Source: Vanilla planifolia (lineage: Eukaryota > Streptophyta > Magnoliopsida > Asparagales > Orchidaceae). Taken from it: a stretch of 64,000 nt of DNA. This document shows positions 11,801 to 25,755 of this stretch, piece by piece (position 1 is the first letter of the stretch; each line of letters opens with the position of its first letter). A program made the position numbers and the translations under genes. The notes beneath the pieces are model-generated. The model saw only the letters and a list, made by a program, of their open reading frames with translations, was not told the origin of the DNA and did no database searches. Where the stretch lies: NCBI GenBank assembly GCA_023846275.1, contig CM043865.1, positions 6,870,068 through 6,934,067 of the forward strand, given 5' to 3'.

Positions 11801-13445
11801 ATTGAGACCACTTAATTTTCTTAAGGTCCAGTTTTTCATCATGTGGGTTTCTCATGTGTTGGAATTTTCTGGTGTTTTCAATCATGAATCGATAGATTTG
11901 AAAGCTCCAGCTAGACTCCATATCAATGAATTCTGAGTTTCTATAATCATGCTCTTAAATAGAGAATTTATCTAACACGGAACGTACTGCTCACCATGGA
12001 CTTCGCATAATTAAAAGTTTGGGGTAAAATTTCAACGTCATAAGTAAATCTTGATCCCATCTCTTGTTAGAGATGAAAGCTTTCTTCACTTTTTGTTCAA
12101 CGCAGGATATTTACAAGGGTGAAGGAGCGAGTGGTGGTGCTTGTTCAACAGGTCGAAGGATGGCTACACACGAGGAGTTACAACATAAAAGATGAAGAGG
12201 TGACTATCAAATGACAAGGTTTTAGTAGTGCAGTGTTGCAATAACTTTCGATCATCATAGGAAGGACAGAAAGTAACAACAAAGAGCCCATGTGAACCCT
12301 AAATTAGGACAATGCTTGTTTGGTAAACGATTGACAACAATAACTCCGTCGTTAAGGAAGGATGTATTAACGACCTTCTATCATAAATAATGGTCATTAA
12401 TCTCAAAAAGCCTCCATTTTTTCAGCCTTTGAAAACCCTAAAAATGTCTGTTTTTTTCAGCAATCCTTCGTGGATTATCAGTCGCAGAAGCCTTATATTC
12501 CCCGTTATCTTAGGCGTCATTTACTATGTGGTTATGTAAGTAATGAGAAGCCGACTCCATTGGGGCCTCCACCATTTTTAAACAAAGATATCTTTTCATT
12601 TTTCAAGTACATATAAATATTTCAAAATTATTCTAAAGCCAAGCTTAAAAAATTACTTTTTCGAACTTATTTTCATCTTTTTAAAATCTTATAATTATGG
12701 TAAATGAGTTTTTTTTTTCATATACTTTTCACACTTGGAAAATATTTCATGTAAAAAAGCTACTGCATCTAAATCCCCCTCTTTCTCTACGTGAGTTCAA
12801 AGTCGTACGTATTCTGTATGAACAAACCCTAATAAACCCTCTGTCCCATCAGAACCTCCCATCAGCTTCGACGTCACTGTCCTTTTTAGAATATTTAAAC
12901 GGCTACTATTAAGACAACGGCATATAGTGGTTGAAAACTAGGGCTTCTTTTTATATTCGTAATGCATGTTATCGTTGAAAATCTTCTTCAGTGACGACAA
13001 CAGCACAGATGATAGAGAAGATTGATCATTAAATAACCCAACGTACTTACAAGTGGCTCGTTGGCCTGAGCAAGTATGGCCCATGCAGGCAGGCAAGCCT
13101 TGGACTTAATGACTTTTTTAATTAATTAGAAGCTTGTACTCTTTAAATATACACTTATTATATAATTATGCATGGATGCAGGCAAGGAAAAGGGGCACAG
13201 GTCTTTATCTGGATTAATGTACCCTTAATCATAAAATTATAGAGGAGAGAGAGCGTGATGGTGGGCAGGCATCTGCAGAGCCTTGTTTTCCTTGGCTGTT
13301 TATAGGATCACACATCCAAATGGGATGGGAATTCTTACTCAAAGGGATAGAATTATATTAATTGGCGCATGCAATTTCTTTCACTTATATAGACTTCAAC
13401 ATGTGAGTCGCACTTTATAACTATTTCTGCGGTTTTGATTTAATT
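8831..13445. other. AT-rich intergenic DNA, no gene recognised
   Basis: Only short open frames without family resemblance occur here. The segment at about 10.9-11.7 kb has words (CATACTATATGAT and relatives) resembling, in reverse, those at 7.8-8.5 kb, suggesting related old LTRs in opposite orientation. A somewhat more GC-balanced part at 11.8-13.3 kb has sequence typical of old LTR or leader regions, but I found no domain in it. TATA and ATAT low-complexity DNA lies near 9.62-9.69 kb. Confidence 0.6.
11629..11654. repeat. 26-bp perfect palindrome
   Basis: Each half is GTACTATAAGAAA, with its exact reverse complement following without a spacer. It could extrude a cruciform or, if transcribed, fold to a 13-bp stem. 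It lies in a gene-free, repeat-derived stretch, so a regulatory role is not supported. Confidence 0.9.
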
Positions 13446-13877
13446 ACTGGGCACTGAAAAAAAAAAAAAAGAAAGATAACAATCGATTAATGATACATAA
13501 CCTTTAATTAAAATAATGGATTTTCTCTCTTTTTTCTGCTTTTGGTTCCATTAACTTGGATGATATTGGCAAGAGTTCAAACAAAACTACTCCTTGTGAA
13601 TGATTTATATTGTATGTCTCTATCAATTAATTAATAAGTTTTTTGTTGTTATACTTAAGTTAGAGGACACTGAAAAGAAAAAGAAAGATAAGAAATGATT
13701 AATGATACATATCATTTAATGAAAATCATGGATTTTTCTCTTTTTTTTTCTTTGTTTTTGGTTTTATTAACTTGGATGATATTGGCAAGAATTCAAACAA
13801 AACTACTTGTCTTCTTGTGTATGATTTATGTTGTATGACTTTTTCAATTAATAAAATTATTTTTATGATTAAGTTTA
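13446..13877. repeat. Tandem duplication, period 216 bp
   Basis: Two copies follow each other. Shared landmarks are CACTG plus an A-rich run (13452 and 13668) and AACTTGGATGATATTGGCAAG (13553 and 13769), both 216 bp apart. The copies differ by scattered substitutions and run-length changes in the A and T tracts. No gene is inside. Confidence 0.9.
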
Positions 13878-14611
13878 TTTCATATTGAAATTTTCAATTT
13901 TTCCTAGTTATCCTAGAAATATTCACAAAACTTTTGGTTGCTAATTACTGTAAAAAGGTCTTAAGGATGAACTGTTGGCATATGCAATCCTATTGTTTTC
14001 TATGAAGGCTGTCTTTTCTAAAAGGTATAGAGTCTGTTTTTTGTTATTAAAGGAATAAAAATTCATGACAAATGATAACTATGAGTATTGTCATTAGAAT
14101 TTTTAGTCATTAAAAGTTGTTGTTGCATCATTATTGAGAAAAAAGATATGGTTTTGTCAAAATTGCATCAATATATGGAAAATTGGTCATTGCCACCATC
14201 CCAAATGTGTCATTTTTTGAAAGTTCAATTATAGTGCTATCAAGGATCAATCATAGTTTTGAAATTTATTTGTAAAACTAATTGGTTGTAGTTGTTTCAA
14301 TACAAATTAATATAAATTAGATTCTATTCTCTTGTATGCTACATCTTTCTACAATTGAACTTTTTCCTTTGTTTGACTTTTACAATTGGATGGGTGCTTT
14401 ACTGATAAGAAAGATGATATTCTACTTTTTAGTTGAGCAAATAATTAGGTTAAATGCAACATTTTTTTGGTAACTCCAACATCGACACACACTACTAGTG
14501 CATCACAAATTGGATATCATGAAAGTAGAAAGAAAATGTCTTTTATAACATTTGTTTACAACTATTATGCACATCAAGGGAAAACCAATACCATACAATA
14601 GCTTGAGTGAA

Positions 14612-14910
14612 CCTAAGTTTGTACTATGATTCCAAATATCAAATTAAGTAAAAAAAAATAAACATACATGCATGCACACACGTAAGAACAAAGAAATTTA
14701 TATAGTTCACCCAAGTATTTAAGCTGCATACAATAACAATGATAACAAAAAGTTACTGTAATAAAAAATAAGATTATAGAATAGCAAAATATCAAAAATA
14801 ACCAAAGGGAAAAAGATCTAATTTAACTCTAATTAATGAAGAGTATTTATAGCACTTTACAAAAATAATGACATTTTTAAAATATCCGCCTCTTCTCAAA
14901 AAAAGGACAT
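14612..14910 (-). repeat. 3' LTR of the decayed copia element
   Basis: It aligns by eye with 17660-17925 over about 270 bp. It lies just past the RNase H end, as expected for the downstream LTR of a minus-strand element. Borders are approximate. Confidence 0.65.
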
Positions 14911-14989
14911 CAACTCAAAAAATAGAACTGATTGGACTTCAAGCAATCCATAATTCAAGATATCTCCAAAAACTTTTTAAACTTTGGAT

Positions 14990-16960
14990 TAAATCTTGAG
15001 AATTAAATAAGTAGACCTTCAAGATACAATTGCTAACTACCCCCTTAAGGTTACCTTTAATTGTTATGTTAACCAAATCTAAATAATGCATGAACTGTAT
15101 TTTAGAAATAGACTTAATGAGCATATCTGTTGGGTTATTCTCTATGTTTATTTTTTGTACTTTAGTTCTATTTTCTGAATGAATGAAATGATATTATACA
15201 TCAATATATTTAATTCTATCATGATCCATTTTATCTTTTGTCAAACAAATAATATCTAAACCATCACAATATATAATAGCTTGTTTTTAAAGAAATCCAA
15301 GGTCATTAATTAAATTTTTTAACCAAGCATCTTCTATAATAGCTTATATCAATGCCATATACTCAACTTCTATGGTAGATAAAGCAACTAAATGTTGTAG
15401 AGTAACCTTCCAACTAATGACTAAACCACCAACTATAAACACATAAGTTAAGAATCTTTTAAAATCCAAGTCAGCAACATAATATAAATATAAATATCTT
15501 ATAAATAAATAAAAAGTAGAATTATCTCCATAAATAAACCCAACATTTGATGTAGCTATCAGAGCGTGAAAGCTTTGCTTCGTTATTTTCCAATGTTCTT
15601 TTCAATTTGATTTAGAAATCTATTCACTACATTGATCATATAGTTCAATGTCAAGTCTTGTGCATACCACTACATGCATAAGATTCCCTATATCATTGGC
15701 ATATGAAACTTGAGACATATACTCCAAATCTTTCTATGACTAATATGCAAAAGCTATAGAAAAAAATTGCAAGAGTATTTAAAGAGTTGGCTATTGACAT
15801 TTAAAAATTAGATAAATTCTTTTGAAATAAAACTTTTGTGACAAAAAGTGCATTTTCTATGTGTGATATATATAGATATTCATCCCTAAAATCTTTTCAA
15901 CTACTCTCAAACCATTCTTATTAACTAAGGAGATATTTCATCTTTTTAATAAAATATTTGATTCCAGATATGATGAGCATATCAATAACATATAAGAGTA
16001 AGTGAATGAAAAAATCATTCTTTATTTTTGTGATAAGCATAAAAATTATAAAAATTTATATTATAACCTTGATTTAGCATGAAACTATTAAATCTCTTCA
16101 ACCAATGTCCAGGGGATTAGTTCTAACCATATAAGGACTTTTATATCTTACAACCATGAACTTATTTGTCTTAAATCACAAATACCTCTAACTAACTCAT
16201 AAAGTTATCATCCTTAAGCCTTTTAGATAAAAAGCTATCTTAACATCAATTTACTCTAGCTCAAGTCCTAATATACTACTAATGCAATGGCACTTGAATA
16301 GGGGTTTTTCTTACATAAATGAGAAGATTTCATTATAATCCACACCCTCATTCTGATTGTAACCTTTAGCAACCAAATGAACTTATATCTTATGTGCGCC
16401 ATTCTAATCTTCTTTTTAAAGAAAACTTTGCATCCAATAACTTTCTGCCCCCTTAATAATTTAACAAGTTATCATATTTGATTTATGTAAAGAGAATTCA
16501 TCTCATCAACTATAATAGTAATCCACTGAGTAGACTCAGCCTTTATAATAGGTTCTAGATAAGAAAAAGTTTTTAAAGACTCCATTTCTTTGATAGCTTG
16601 CAAAGCATAAGGTACTGTATCTTAAACATATATCTTTGAGGCTTTATCCACCCATAAGATTGATCAACATCAATAATGTGTTTGTTGTTATACATCTTCT
16701 AGATTACTATTAGTCTCCTCAATAACATAAACAACAAATGGTAAATAATCACCATGACTATTACTCAAATTTATTTCAGCTTCACCTATTTAGTGAATTG
16801 TGTTACTTTCTTGAAACATCAAACTCCAACTCAGGTGAAACATGTAGTTTTCATCAAATATAATGTTTCTACTAAGAATAACTTTCTTTTTAAATGAAAG
16901 CTATATTTTGATTCATTTTATGCCAATTCTATAGCTTATTAAAAACCCATTCTTTACTCT
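14990..16960 (-). pseudogene. Copia Pol remnants (post-core integrase, RT, RNase H end)
   Basis: Reading the minus strand with stops and frameshifts gives, in order: a GKLEPR piece of the post-core integrase region (about 16.97 kb), an RT start with LVAKGYNQNEGVDYNEIFS (about 16.35 kb), and the RNase H end with STIEVEYMALI, IIYCDGLDIICLTKDKM and NPTDML (about 15.4-15.1 kb). These are diagnostic copia blocks in the right order. The RT catalytic region between about 16.2 and 15.5 kb is not recognisable. It is non-functional. Confidence 0.8.
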
Positions 16961-17095
16961 AGGTTCTAATTTTCCCATATTACTATGATAAAAAGTAGGA
17001 TAATCAGATATTTTAAGAATTAAATAAATAAAAAAAATTTGTATACCATATCTTAATGAGGATTTTATATTTTATGTAAGTGTTGAGTTGAAATC

Positions 17096-17389
17096 CTATG
17101 TATGGAGATTAGATCTAACTTCTTCCATGATAATATGATCTTTTTGATAAAAAAATGAATTTACAAAATTCTTATATGATGTAGGCAAAGAGAATAATAA
17201 AATAAAGGTAGTATCCTCATCTTCTATCTTGATATCAATATTTCTAAAATCTAATGAGATAGAGTTCAATTCTACTAGATATTCTTTTAGAGGCATAACT
17301 TCCTTCATGCAAAGAGAGAATAGATGTTTTTTCAACAACTTATTTATTAGAGATTTTTTTATATGAAGGCTCCCTAACATTAACCACAA
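17096..17389 (-). pseudogene. Copia Gag fragment (UBN2 / retrotran_gag type)
   Basis: An open segment of 97 codons matches the style of copia Gag: a leucine- and lysine-rich helical stretch followed by NIDIKIEDED and LLFSLPTSYKNFV, which corresponds to the conserved 'LLCSLPPSYENFV' block of plant copia Gag. The zinc knuckle and protease that should follow are missing. No function is expected. Confidence 0.85.
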
Positions 17390-17644
17390 AGTTACTATAG
17401 TTTTTTTATCTATAGCTCATAATTTACTTTATTCTTTAAACAAAGCAAAATTAATGAGTATGCCTTCTCCACTTCTTTGACAAACTCAATAAGTTTATGA
17501 AATTAAGAAGCCAAAATCCTTGCTACTTTAACAAAGTGTGCATTTTGATATGCCAAAGACTAAAACTATCTTTCTAATAAACTTCTTGATCTTGATTTTA
17601 TGTGACATCCTTTTTGCTTGATAATTAGATTTATGGCAAGAAAT

Positions 17645-17656
17645 GCTCTAATACTA
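17645..17656 (-). other. Degenerate primer-binding site (TAGTATTAGAGC)
   Basis: The minus strand shows TAGTATTAGAGC four bases inside the LTR, two changes away from TGGTATCAGAGC, the initiator-Met tRNA site. It supports the LTR border and the minus orientation. Confidence 0.65.
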
Positions 17657-17659
17657 ATT

Positions 17660-17925
17660 TGTTGTACAAATATTAAATTAAAAAGAAAATAAAAACACAT
17701 TTGTAAGAACAATATAATTTATATGGTCCATCTAAGTATTTGGGCCTTATGCACTACCAGTAATAGCAAACATTTATTATGAAAAAATAAAATTATAAAA
17801 TAAAAAAATAAAAATAGCCAAATGAATAGAGATTTACCTCAACCTTAATTAATTGTATTTATAGCACTCCAAAAAAGTAGATGAATTTCTCAAAATATCC
17901 CTCTTCCAGTATCAAGAAATTCCAA
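17660..17925 (-). repeat. 5' LTR of the decayed copia element
   Basis: In element orientation this is the upstream LTR. It starts on the plus strand with TGTTGTACAAA next to the primer-site relic and aligns by eye with 14612-14910. The outer end is uncertain. Confidence 0.65.
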
Positions 17926-20900
17926 AATAGCCTAAAACAATATTTAATTTAGCTTTAAGGTAAGATTCATGGCATTTTCATGGAGGCCAAAGCTAAAGTT
18001 TAATTAGATTAATAAAAAGGTTTTCAAACCACTCATATCTTATTTCTAAGAAACGCTAAATAAAAATTTACTTTTAGTGGGTTAAACAACATTGATTTTC
18101 AAACCTTTAGTCTTCTAACATTGAATGACATGTTACCAAACTAATTGTTAATTGTATGGCATGAAGAGACATAATTGTTGTCTTTATGGAATGATTACTT
18201 CCTTTTGAATTTAGGGAATTGCTATTGTCAATGTGTGGGAGCAATAATTGAGTTGCCACAATTCTTCAAAAACATTTGTTTAACATATTTTTCATGCAAT
18301 TAATCAAATGATCTTGGGACAAATATAATTAAGACTATTTATAAATTAGAGAAAATATTTTAATCTACTTTTATTAAATGTATGATGTACTTTCTCGCTC
18401 ATTTCATACATAAGACAAAGATTGAAAATTCTATACTATAGAAGTAGATGTGCCATTTTGAAAGATAAATATTTTCTTTGAATACAATCATTTTTTGAGA
18501 AATCTTAAATTAGGAAGCTAGTAAAGTTTGAGGGCCTAAGGTGATGATAAAATCCATAGATGTTCTAATGAGCTATGTATCTATTTATCTCTCACTTTAT
18601 TACTTTACTATTTTTATTTCAATTTTTATAATTGCAATAAAAAATAATTTTTACTATTGAATTTCTACTTCATTCTTAAAGAATTTGTAGTTTCCAACTC
18701 ATTCTTCAATAAGCACATGAAGTTCATCTTGATTATTTCATATGCAAAAAGTATAAGACAATCAAGGCACCCACATTTGTGTCATATTAATTCAAACTGC
18801 ATGTTCTACAAATATTGATTGGATTACTAAATAGTGACACAAGAGATGATGGTCAAGAAGGTTGTTTATTTGTTTCACTAAAAAAAGGCCCTTCAAGCCA
18901 AACAAACAAATTTGATGTTGCATATATTCTAAGTGAAGGGTAATACACATGTGATAGCCCACCTAGTTAAACTCCTATATCCACTTAAAATATTTTTTTA
19001 AGTATTAAATGTAAGTGATATAAATTTAAAATTTAAAAATATATTAAGTCGTGAGTACCTTATAAACATGCTAGAATGCTAATTGTCAAGTTTTATATTT
19101 GAGCATAGTGTTTCATAATTCTCATTGTGAGGAATCTACCAAGTTGTGATATTTAATTTTTAGAAGTTGATTATTGAAGTTTGAAATAAAAAAATAATAA
19201 AATAGTTAATGAATCCCCTTATTTATAAGAGGTTGAACTCCTACTCTTATATCATGAAATCAATTATAGTGTTTGTTTCAGTGAGAGAAAATAGTGAGAG
19301 AAGAAGCTTAAAGAGACAAGGAAAGTTGAAACTATTGCTATTTTTTGCATTGTTTTGATTGTCATTTTTGCATTTTATTGGTGATATCACATATAAAAAA
19401 GTAGGGCTCAAGGAAAGAAAGCAAGTGTTTAACTTTGGTTTTTGAAACCCTACTTTTTTTAAGAATTTTATTTAAGATAAATGGTTGACTTACCATACAA
19501 AGAAATTTACATAAAAGGCTTTTTTTAAGTGAATATATAATTTCTTGCTATAGAGCTTACAAAATAGTTGTAAATACCAAGAAGAAGATTAGACTAATTA
19601 GAAAAATTATTTGCTATATTTTATTGCTCAACTACTTACTTCTTTTTATACTACTCTATTATATGTAGATAGAGATTCTTTTGTTAAACATATTATGCTC
19701 ATTTATTATTTATATTATAAGAAAGAATATTGGTACACACAGAATTAAAGATTTTTAGATTGTATGATAGTTGTTTATTGTGTATTGTTTTTTTATTGTA
19801 TTACTTTAAAATTATCTTAATTTTGACGTTACTCTCACTCAGTTTTTGTAGCACGTGTCCTCATTTTCATACTACTAGATCTGATTCACTTGATATACTT
19901 ATATGATAGATAAATTTTATTAGATTATATTGATTTTATCAAATAAAGTGTGATAATAATATTTTGTTCTTCTTAAGTATAATATATTGAAACAATTCAA
20001 GTACAATATTGGCATAACGAATAGTATGATCAAATAAGAGAGTTTTTTTTGTCAATTTACAATGGAATGCTTCAACTACAAATAATTTTTGTTAGACTTT
20101 CCTAAAAAGATGAGAAAATGAATTAAGTGAAATATATTTTACATTTCATCTACATATAATATTCTTTAATGGACTATTTGATTATCTAATATCTATCTAA
20201 TAATTGATCAAACAATGAGAACTTAAGTTTGATCCAAGTATCACAAGAACTAGCTTATTTGGTACAAAACTGTAACAACTTTTAGATCAACTATGACAAA
20301 CTATGATTGTACTGGGCATAATATGTTATAAACTCTAAGCTTTAAATAGTATGGATGTACTTATGTATATTTTAAGGTATAAAAATCAATTTTTTTAAGT
20401 AGAATGCTTGCAAATTAAAATAAATTGAGGTGATCTTGAGATGTATGCCATGATTGCAAATGTAATAAAAAAAATTCTATTTGAACATACTTTTTAATAT
20501 ATCTCTTCAAGAGAAATCTAATGTCATTAAGTTTGTAATTTTTGAAAACTTAAAAAACTAGTTATGAATTTTTAAGAAAAAGGTATAAATGTAATTCCTT
20601 AGAATTAGTATAAGGAAAGTTCATACATGTTTCCACAACTCAAAGGAGAGTTTGGAAACAAATGAAGAGGATCAAAAGTGTCACAACAAAATAAAAGAAA
20701 AAGAAACTAAGGAAAATAGCTAGTTAAGGAAAGCTAAACATTTAAGTCGATTCTTTTGTTGAATATAATTTGAATTTATACCAATAAAGGTATTATTAGG
20801 TTGTGGTTTAAATTAGAATTAGTATTAGAATGGTTTAGAGTTAATTTGGAGTAGTTAAGAAGCAATTTAAATTGAAACTAAGATATGGAAGACGAAAATA

Positions 20901-22020
20901 TAACTATTTGTATAGTATCATACAAGCATGATAGTTAAATCATATTTCTATGATCAATTTTAGTTGGATAAATTGGAGAGATCAGATCAATATATTAAAG
21001 TGTCATACAGACACTTGTGAATTGATTATATTGTATGATGATCTCAATCATTTTGGGAGATGTGAGAAGAGGCAATAAGATTGGGAAATCATGGCATCAT
21101 AAAAGTGTGAAAGGTTGGTCTTATTTGTATAATCTGTTTGAATGGATTTAAGGTAAAGGATAATATTAGTCTTAAGAAAATCATACAAGATCTTATGTGA
21201 ATATTGTACATGTGTGATGTGATTATTGAACATAAGATTATATTACAAATTGTACATGTTTGATAGAAGAATGTTGATATACCAAAAGATTAATTGAGGA
21301 TGATGAGGAAGCAATAAGTAGAGATAATCATACTACATGACTTGAAAATCATTTAAGTATAATGTATAATAGTGATACGAGGGAATAAAAGAAAATTCTT
21401 AAGGTTAACATAAATTAGAAATAGCTATTAATTACATCATATTAAGGATTATATAATAATTGTTATGCATATATAGCATCATAGAAAATCTTAAGAAGAA
21501 AGAAAGTAATCAAGGATTTCTATCTTGAATTTGGATAAGTAAAATAAACTAATGACTATGTATAAATATGTTATTAAATTAATTCTTGATTTATTTATAA
21601 ATTAGAATGTTTTTTATTATTATATTTTATGATGCATTATAGATGTTAGACATGATAATTAACTTGCAAATTTTGTACATCATGCTTGGTTTACATATCC
21701 TATTCTTTAGATGATATTGTTTACATGACTAAAATACCTAAAGTACAAAAATATAATTAATAAACATTCAAACTAGAAATATAACTAATGGATTCTATAT
21801 GCATTATTCTCATTTTATATGAAACTAGTATAAGTCTAATAATCATATCTTATAGATGATTATGGATATAGATATGAACATTATATCTTGTAGGTGTCAT
21901 TATGGACCATTGTCACAAGACCCATAATGAATAATAGGGTATAAGATTAAGTGTGGTGTCTGCCTAGTGGTTATAGATATATGGAGGCCATACCTTATGG
22001 GTGCCTTGACATTAGTTGAT

Positions 22021-22056
<36 letters not shown>

Positions 22057-25000
22057 CACTAAACTCCTTAATGAATCATAAGTTATTGGTCTCAAGGTTA
22101 CAAATGTCTAGTGACCATGATATAGGTTTGGAGCTCATACCATTTTATATCAATATCGATAGAAGGTCATTTATATAAAGAGATTATTAATGATGGATAT
22201 AAAGGATAATGATCAAAAGAAATTATACTTTATAAAAATAAAAAATATTGAGAACTAGAAACAACAAAAGAAAAAATAGATAAATAGTATTTATATTTTC
22301 ACTTTTTTCTATGTATATGCATTAATTTAGCCAATCACTCCTAAGTTATCATTTAATGCATGATTTTCTCATGATATTATTATATTGATATCCTATTGAT
22401 TTTTATATTATATTTATTTTTGTATATTGTTATCCTATTTGATTTATCTATTGAGCTTATTAGAATTTTATTAGTATTTATATTATAAGTGATAATTTCA
22501 TAACATTGAAAGATAGGAGTTTTGATACTATGGAGGAAGACTTTACTCTTGAGATTTGAGAGTGATTAGTTTTTTATTATGAGTTAGGTTTTGTATCCTA
22601 TGCACATTTTGTTATCATATAGAGTTGATTTGTATGTATTATGATAAGAATGGTTATATGTAGTTCTTAGTTGAATACTTCTATTTATTTTAAAATTTTA
22701 CTTGATTTATGTGGCTAGATGATTGAAATTTTGACTTTTGTTTTATTTTCAAGTTTCCACCTAAGGTTCTAATATCCTCACATGCTTATTTAATTAACAT
22801 TTGATCCCTTATCTATACTAGTTATTATAAATTGATTAGGTAGGACCTTGATATCAATATGCTCAATTTCTTGCAAAAATTTTGTCTAATAAAAATAATG
22901 TAAAATTACATATGTATCATGAATAATTGTTACAAAAAACTTGAGGGTGACTATAATCAGATACTTGCTAATATAATAGAGATCAAACATTTTGGTTGGG
23001 ACAATAACATAGTAGTTTTGAAGTGTAAGTTGTTTGACCTAAACTGGGTTACAATTTATTGAACATTAATTTCAATTCTTAACTTTTTATTAATAAGAAA
23101 TTTATGCTTAACCTAGAGGCAACGCAAAATTAATTTGACACGTATCCAAGTTGTAACTAAAAAACAAAGAACAAATGGGTAATATATAAGAAAAAAAAAA
23201 CAAAAATCATAAATAGTTTCCAAAGAATATCAAAAGCAATAATTTTATTATTGACAATGTGCTACAAGGGGTTAAACAAACTTTTGTTACAGATGTTATT
23301 ATAGCACCTGAACTCAATATCTAGTCAAAGTTTAGGCTAGATGACAACTAAGAGAAAATTTAAGAGGAATAGTGACAATATATTATAAACGATGACCAAT
23401 AGAGTTGTAGTATTTGATTCTAATAAAGATTAAATTGTTTAAACAAAAAATGAGAACAATAATCTTGAATTATCAAATAATAACGAGATATGATATGGAT
23501 TTTAATTTTGATAAAGAATGAGTAACACTGATCATATGCGTTATTAAATTTTTGTCGAGAAGAGAATTCTATAATTTTTTTATGTTTAATTTTTACTTTT
23601 ACATGATTATATGAATAAAATTTTTCATGTAAATGCTTGACAAAAATTAAGAAAAGATTCATGAGATAGGAACTATGAGTTTTCATAAGGCTTGCATAAC
23701 CCACGAAGCTATCTTCAAATAAATTGGAGATGATCACATTAGTTAAGAAACCTAACAAAGGGCATCTTTGTATCCAAAAATTCCAATAGAGTGACATTAG
23801 CTCATAGCAATAATGGGCCACATCATGAGAGTATACTATAAACTTTTAAATTTATATAAACATCTTGTACATGTTATCATATCCACTATAGATGAAATGA
23901 TCCATGAATGATCTAGTTTCTTCATTAAAAGGCCATTTGAATAAAGTGTGGATCAAATTGTTAGAAATTTGCAATGGAATAATCTAGCACAAAATGTCTT
24001 TGAGACCTTTAGACATTATTTTGTTGTGTTATATCTTTTTAATCCCATTGCTTTCTCATTTGCTTATCATTATGTTAGAGAGTGTCTATTCTTCTATTGA
24101 TTGAGCTTTTTGGTTATTGAACAAAAACTTTATTTAAAAAAATATATATTCACATTAATGATAGTACCAACAAACTTCTAAGAAAAATACTTTGTCCTAA
24201 ACAACACTTAGAAATCATTCGTTAGCCTGCGTTTTGGAAGAAGCTAAAAAAGCTATAATGATGGATAATTTTTTTTTTTATCTTTTCTCAAATAAAAATA
24301 AGGAGAAGGGAATACTTTGGGGAAGGTGATATGGTGATGGCATGCATGATTAAAGAAAGCAAGAGAAGGAATCAACCTAGAAAGAGAACTAAGAAAAATC
24401 AGATTATTATATTTATAGGTACATAACATAAATATTTTTTTAAAAGGAAGGTTTGTCGTGTAATTAAGGCAGATTAATATTCCATCATCCATGCAGGCAC
24501 GTTGATCCACTCTTCTCCTCTCTTTCTGCGCTCTTTCCTATTAATATAAACTCCATTTGATGAGAATTTAAAAGGCCTTACTTTACCAATTTGACTGATG
24601 TCATCTCAGCTCATCTCTTTCTCTTCTCACCCATATTATTATTTTAATCTGATTTTTATAATAAGCTTTATTTTTTTCGGAATAGTTTATAAAATTTAAT
24701 CTTTAGAAAGGAGTCAACCATCAACTTTGTAGTGTTATATATTATTTAATGTTTTATTAGCTCCATGGTAGAGACAAGTTCAGAGTTGTCCCCATGTACA
24801 TGATATTGATTGATTAAATTAAATTACTCATTTATTAGGTTAATGGAGCCTGGATTGAAACAAAAGGACGAATTAATTTGAAAAAAAAAACATATTGTGA
24901 GGAAAATTAGTCATTTGGCAACAAACATATAGCTAAAGTCTTAATTAAATATTTTGTTTTACTTTTAGTAATAATTAATATTAGAAAAAAAAAAAAGAGA

Positions 25001-25700
25001 AAGCATTGGGTCGAAGATAGGGTACGGATTTTTAAACCGTATGATACTAGAAATTTGTATTTTTACATATGAAATGTTCAATTTTAAAAAAAATCATAAT
25101 CTCAAGTTTAAAATTAGATTAATTTCATTAATTTAATTTCTTGTTTATATATATGTATGTATGTATTTTAGTTATTACAATTATAAAGGCAAAAAAGTAT
25201 AAACAAGGGCCAAATTAACACCTAATAATTCGAATGAAGGAATTCACAATATTGGTAAGTAATGTTTCAAACAATGCGTCACTAGCATCTAATTTTATTA
25301 AATTGAATTAATTAGCATAAATTTTCAACCATTTATATATGATAATCAAAACTACATTATATTCATACAAATAATGGTCATATAGCAAACAAGTTCCAGG
25401 CTTCCATCACTCTATTCTGCATATATTATTCATAGATGAGAAGAGGAAGTTAATCTTGCTTTTTTACAAAAGGAGTAAAAAGAAAGAACGTATAAATTAA
25501 ATTTAATGATGTAATGGCATCAAAAGTCGTTCTCAAGTATACTGAAATGAAGATTTCTGGTGTTATTTTGGAATAATTATAGGAGAAAACAAGATCAAAT
25601 GCAAAAAAAAAAAAAAAAATGCAAGTGTAGAGAAGAAAGGCTATTTATGATTACAACTAAGATATTTATCCAAATAACGACAGATGGATAAACCCTAATT
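17926..25700. other. AT-rich intergenic DNA, no gene recognised
   Basis: Only short, family-less open frames are present, the longest being a 133-codon frame at 23420-23821 on the minus strand with no recognisable domain. A possible LTR start (TGTGATAGCCCACC) lies near 18951. The stretch 20.9-21.5 kb has recurring GTATCATACA and TGTATGATGATC words like those at 7.8-8.5 kb. Poly-A and poly-T runs are frequent. I see nothing further that can be supported. Confidence 0.55.
22026..22055. repeat. (TG)15 microsatellite
   Basis: There are 15 uninterrupted TG units, flanked by unrelated single-copy-looking DNA. Confidence 0.97.
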
Positions 25701-25755
25701 TCTGCTGTGTTTGGTCTAAATTCTTGACCTACTCTTTTTTTTTTTTTTTTAGCAG

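Larger units (their letters stand above)
14612..17925 (-). mobile_element. Decayed Ty1/copia retrotransposon with both LTRs, internally deleted
   Basis: Two related segments at 14612-14910 and 17660-17925 share a run of landmarks in the same order (for example GTAAGAACAA, CAAGTATTT or TAAGTATTT, TATTTATAGCACT, AAAATATCC) and flank copia coding remnants on the minus strand. A degenerate initiator-Met primer site follows the right-hand LTR at 17645-17656. The internal order is Gag (17389-17096), a scrap of post-core integrase, part of RT (about 16.5-16.2 kb), then the RNase H end (about 15.4-15.0 kb). Protease, the integrase core and parts of RT are missing. The many stops and diverged LTRs mark it as old. 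Outer ends are approximate to tens of bases. Confidence 0.8.

Noticed and set aside
18951..20300. Possible LTR beginning TGTGATAGCCCACC
   Set aside because: The start is LTR-like, but I found no matching right end, primer site, second copy or coding neighbour, so it is not listed as an element.
23420..23821. 133-codon minus-strand frame
   Set aside because: AT-driven composition (Ile, Tyr, Phe, Lys), no domain, and no splice or promoter context. Probably a chance frame.
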